DNA from: an uncultured Rikenellaceae bacterium
GTDB taxonomy: Bacteria; Bacteroidota; Bacteroidia; Bacteroidales; Rikenellaceae
Direction: 5' to 3'
DNA: 7,426 nucleotides
Assembly (NCBI GenBank): GCA_947176715.1
Contig: CAMWRR010000090.1
Location: forward strand, 1 to 7,426
Part shown: piece by piece, positions 6,364 to 7,426 of the stretch
How positions within the stretch are numbered: position 1 is the stretch's first letter
How the letters are laid out: every line of letters starts with the position of its first letter
The notes under the pieces: generated by a model
Seen by the model: the letters and a program-made list of their open reading frames with translations, nothing else
Databases searched by the model: none
What the model was told of the DNA's origin: nothing
Translations under genes and position numbers: made by a program

Positions 6364-6395
6364 CAAAGATAGGGAAAGTCGATAGTAAAAGCAAG
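6364..6395 (-). promoter_or_regulatory. Degenerate promoter in repeat copy 4
   Basis: CTTG (6392-6395), 20 bases, then TATCTTTG (6364-6371) on the minus strand. The -7 box and the spacing are kept although the rest of this unit has drifted and lost 13 bases; the -33 box has one mismatch. It is likely weaker than the other three. The next fragment (from 6423) has only TGTCTTTG and no -33 box. Confidence 0.5.
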
Positions 6396-6476
6396 CACCG
6401 GTCGTTTCCGCAGAGGCGAAGCCAAAGACAGGGATTTTTGTATGGCGTCAGGCGATCTTCGAGTCACGGCATATCT

Positions 6477-6506
6477 TTTATGTTTACGGCTTTTTTAGTA
6501 CTTTTG
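6477..6506 (+). promoter_or_regulatory. Probable lspA promoter
   Basis: TACTTTTG (6499-6506) is a full match to the -7 consensus TAnnTTTG. The -33 box is weak: TTTA (6477-6480) at 18 bases, slightly short. Predicted start is near 6511-6513, about 10 bases before the lspA ATG at 6522. This argues against starting lspA at the in-frame ATG at 6480, which would lie upstream of the transcript. Confidence 0.55.
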
Positions 6507-6521
6507 CGGAGTTTGTTTTTT

Positions 6522-7157
6522 ATGGATATGAAAATAAAGTTATCGCCTCGTTGGGTCATAGTACTCTCCATTATATTGTTATTGATTATAGACCAGATCG
6601 TCAAGATACTGGTAAAGACCAATATGACGCTCGGGGAGGCCATCCCGGTGTTCGGAGAGTGGTTCTTCATACGCTTTGTCGAGAACGACGGCGCAGCCTA
6701 CGGCATGAAGCTCGCCGACGGCCCGTGGGGCAAGATGGCATTGAGCCTCATAAGGATAGTTCTGGTAGGGTTCATATCATATTACATCCATACGCTGGTA
6801 AAGAAAGGCGCACCCAAAGGGGTCATCGCCGGTATGGCACTGATTCTCGTAGGCGCACTCGGGAACATAATAGACTGTATGTTCTACGGCGTGCTCTTCA
6901 CCGAATCGACATTCGATACCGTGGCGATATTCTCTCCGGGAGAGGGTTATTCGTCGTTCCTGCACGGATATGTAGTGGATATGCTCCACTTCCCTATCAT
7001 CGAGACCACATATCCCGATTGGGTACCCGTATTGGGCGGCGACGACTTCGTCTTTTTCAGCCCTGTCTTCAATGTGGCCGATGCCTATATATCTATAGGT
7101 TTCATATACCTTATCTTGTTCCAACACAAATACTTCAATCGTCACAAAGAGGCATGA
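6522..7157 (+). CDS. lspA: Lipoprotein signal peptidase (signal peptidase II)
   Basis: LspA is the inner-membrane aspartic protease that removes the signal peptide from diacylglyceryl-modified prolipoproteins. From ATG 6522 the product is 211 residues with four membrane helices (about 12-31, 72-90, 100-118 and 185-201). Family motifs are IDQIVKILV (23-31), FVENDGAAYGM (52-62), VGALGNIIDCMFYG (110-123), YVVDMLHF (150-157) and the signature PVFNVADAYISIG (181-193). The catalytic pair is expected to be Asp153 and Asp187. It is longer than the roughly 165-residue E. coli protein because of insertions at about 124-149 and 158-180, which I associate with Bacteroidota LspA. The residue after GNIID is Cys119 where many homologues have Arg. 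An alternative start is the ATG at 6528. The frame is open further upstream through the repeat array, but that extension is not real coding. It is probably monocistronic, followed by a terminator-like hairpin. Confidence 0.96.
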   Translation: MDMKIKLSPRWVIVLSIILLLIIDQIVKILVKTNMTLGEAIPVFGEWFFIRFVENDGAAYGMKLADGPWGKMALSLIRIVLVGFISYYIHTLVKKGAPKGVIAGMALILVGALGNIIDCMFYGVLFTESTFDTVAIFSPGEGYSSFLHGYVVDMLHFPIIETTYPDWVPVLGGDDFVFFSPVFNVADAYISIGFIYLILFQHKYFNRHKEA

Positions 7158-7182
7158 CGGCATTCTCTTGGAGTCCGGCGTG

Positions 7183-7208
7183 TTGACATGTTGTCGAAAT
7201 CTTTTTTT
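7183..7208 (+). terminator. Possible rho-independent terminator of lspA
   Basis: TTGACA (7183-7188), loop TGT, then TGTCGA (7192-7197) form a 6-bp stem with one T-G wobble. A run of seven T (7202-7208) follows after a 4-base gap. The stem is short and AT-rich, so efficiency would be low; its position 26 bases after the lspA stop supports the call. Confidence 0.4.
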
Positions 7209-7284
7209 CTTCACCAACAACCGTGATTACAGGCCTTTTGCGACTAAAAAGTGAATTTTCATAAAATAATCGGTAGTAAAATAG

Positions 7285-7313
7285 TTGTAATTTTATCGAA
7301 AATAGCTAAATTG
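7285..7313 (+). promoter_or_regulatory. Possible promoter for the gene at 7339
   Basis: TTG (7285-7287), 19 bases, then TAAATTG (7307-7313), which resembles the TTG / TAnnTTTG pattern with one T missing from the -7 box. It lies in a strongly AT-rich stretch 26 bases before the ATG. It is a plausible but not full-consensus match. Confidence 0.4.
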
Positions 7314-7338
7314 CACACCGAAAATCAAAAACATCGTT

Positions 7339-7426
7339 ATGAAACGGCTTTTGTCGGCCATACTTTTTCTCTCGTGTCTTTCTCTCTCCGCTTCGGCACA
7401 GGACTACTCCGAACTTCCCCGCAATA
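7339..7426 (+). CDS. Secreted protein, N-terminal 29 codons only
   Basis: The ATG at 7339 opens a frame that stays open to the window end. It reads MKRLLSAILFLSCLSLSASA then QDYSELPRN. This is a textbook Sec signal peptide: two basic residues, a hydrophobic core of about 14 residues, and an ASA-Q cleavage site giving a mature N-terminal Gln, common in Bacteroidota periplasmic and outer-membrane proteins. The Cys at residue 13 lies mid-core and is not in a good lipobox. Nothing in the 9 mature residues identifies the family. It stands 181 bases after lspA with its own candidate promoter, so it is probably a separate transcription unit. Confidence 0.65.
   Translation, partial: MKRLLSAILFLSCLSLSASAQDYSELPRN

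Larger units (their letters stand above)
6147..6433. repeat. Tandem array of 72-73 bp repeats in divergent intergenic region
   Basis: Copies lie at 6147-6218 (72 bp), 6219-6291 (73 bp), 6292-6363 (72 bp) and a degenerate fourth at 6364-6422 (59 bp), with a fragment of a fifth (CAAAGACAGGG) from 6423. Copies 1 and 3 differ at 3 of 72 positions. Copies 1 and 2 differ only around TTCTCCGAG versus TTATGCCGAG, a local substitution plus one inserted base. Each unit starts CAAAGATACGGAAAGTCGAG on the plus strand, which on the minus strand is a promoter -7 element. The array fills most of the gap between the MATE start (6124) and lspA (6522). From 6434 to about 6476 I see nothing recognisable. There is no spacer variability, so it is not a CRISPR. 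I associate this kind of repeat with intergenic regions of other Bacteroidales, from memory and unverified. Confidence 0.95.

Noticed and set aside
6147..6433. CRISPR array
   Set aside because: Units are contiguous with no unique spacers of regular length, and there are no cas genes nearby.
6480..6521. Upstream lspA start giving MFTAFLVLLRSLFFMDMK
   Set aside because: The ATG at 6480 lies upstream of the full -7 match at 6499-6506, so it would not be in the transcript, and LspA homology begins only after 6528.

Overview
The window looks like chromosomal DNA from a member of the Bacteroidales (phylum Bacteroidota). Three things point there. Promoters match the TTTG / TAnnTTTG consensus of that phylum's primary sigma factor, most genes lack a clear Shine-Dalgarno sequence, and the LspA has an insertion pattern I associate with Bacteroidota. 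Genus cannot be fixed from sequence reading alone. No rRNA, tRNA, transposase, phage gene or CRISPR array was seen.

Layout: positions 1-6124 hold seven genes, all on the minus strand and tightly packed. In transcription order they are a MepA-like MATE transporter (6124-4784), a cytidylate-kinase-like protein (4781-4158), a second MATE transporter of a different subgroup (4130-2778), a small lipoprotein of unknown function (2781-2257), a GT4-type glycosyltransferase (2231-1041), grpE (992-402) and the 5' part of dnaJ (398 to beyond the left edge). Gaps run from a 4-base overlap to 48 bases, so read-through along the whole run is plausible. The chaperone pair may have its own promoter, but none was found.

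Positions 6125-6521 form a divergent intergenic region with the most striking feature of the window: three near-perfect tandem copies of a 72-73 bp unit (6147-6363), a degenerate fourth copy (6364-6422) and a fragment of a fifth. Read on the minus strand, every one of the first three units carries TTTG-N20-TATCTTTG, a consensus Bacteroidota promoter aimed at the MATE operon. The fourth unit carries a near-match. The unit junctions form an inverted repeat whose stem shows a compensatory base-pair change between copies, which suggests the structure or operator is under selection.

To the right, on the plus strand, are lspA (lipoprotein signal peptidase, 6522-7157) with its own -7 element, a probable weak terminator, and the first 29 codons of a secreted protein (from 7339) that leaves the window.

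Functionally the minus-strand run mixes membrane export (two MATE pumps), a possible nucleotide kinase, envelope glycan work (the glycosyltransferase), an outer or periplasmic lipoprotein and protein folding (GrpE/DnaJ). LspA, across the divergent promoter region, would process lipoproteins such as the one encoded at 2257-2781. No single pathway ties all of these together, and that co-functionality is not claimed.
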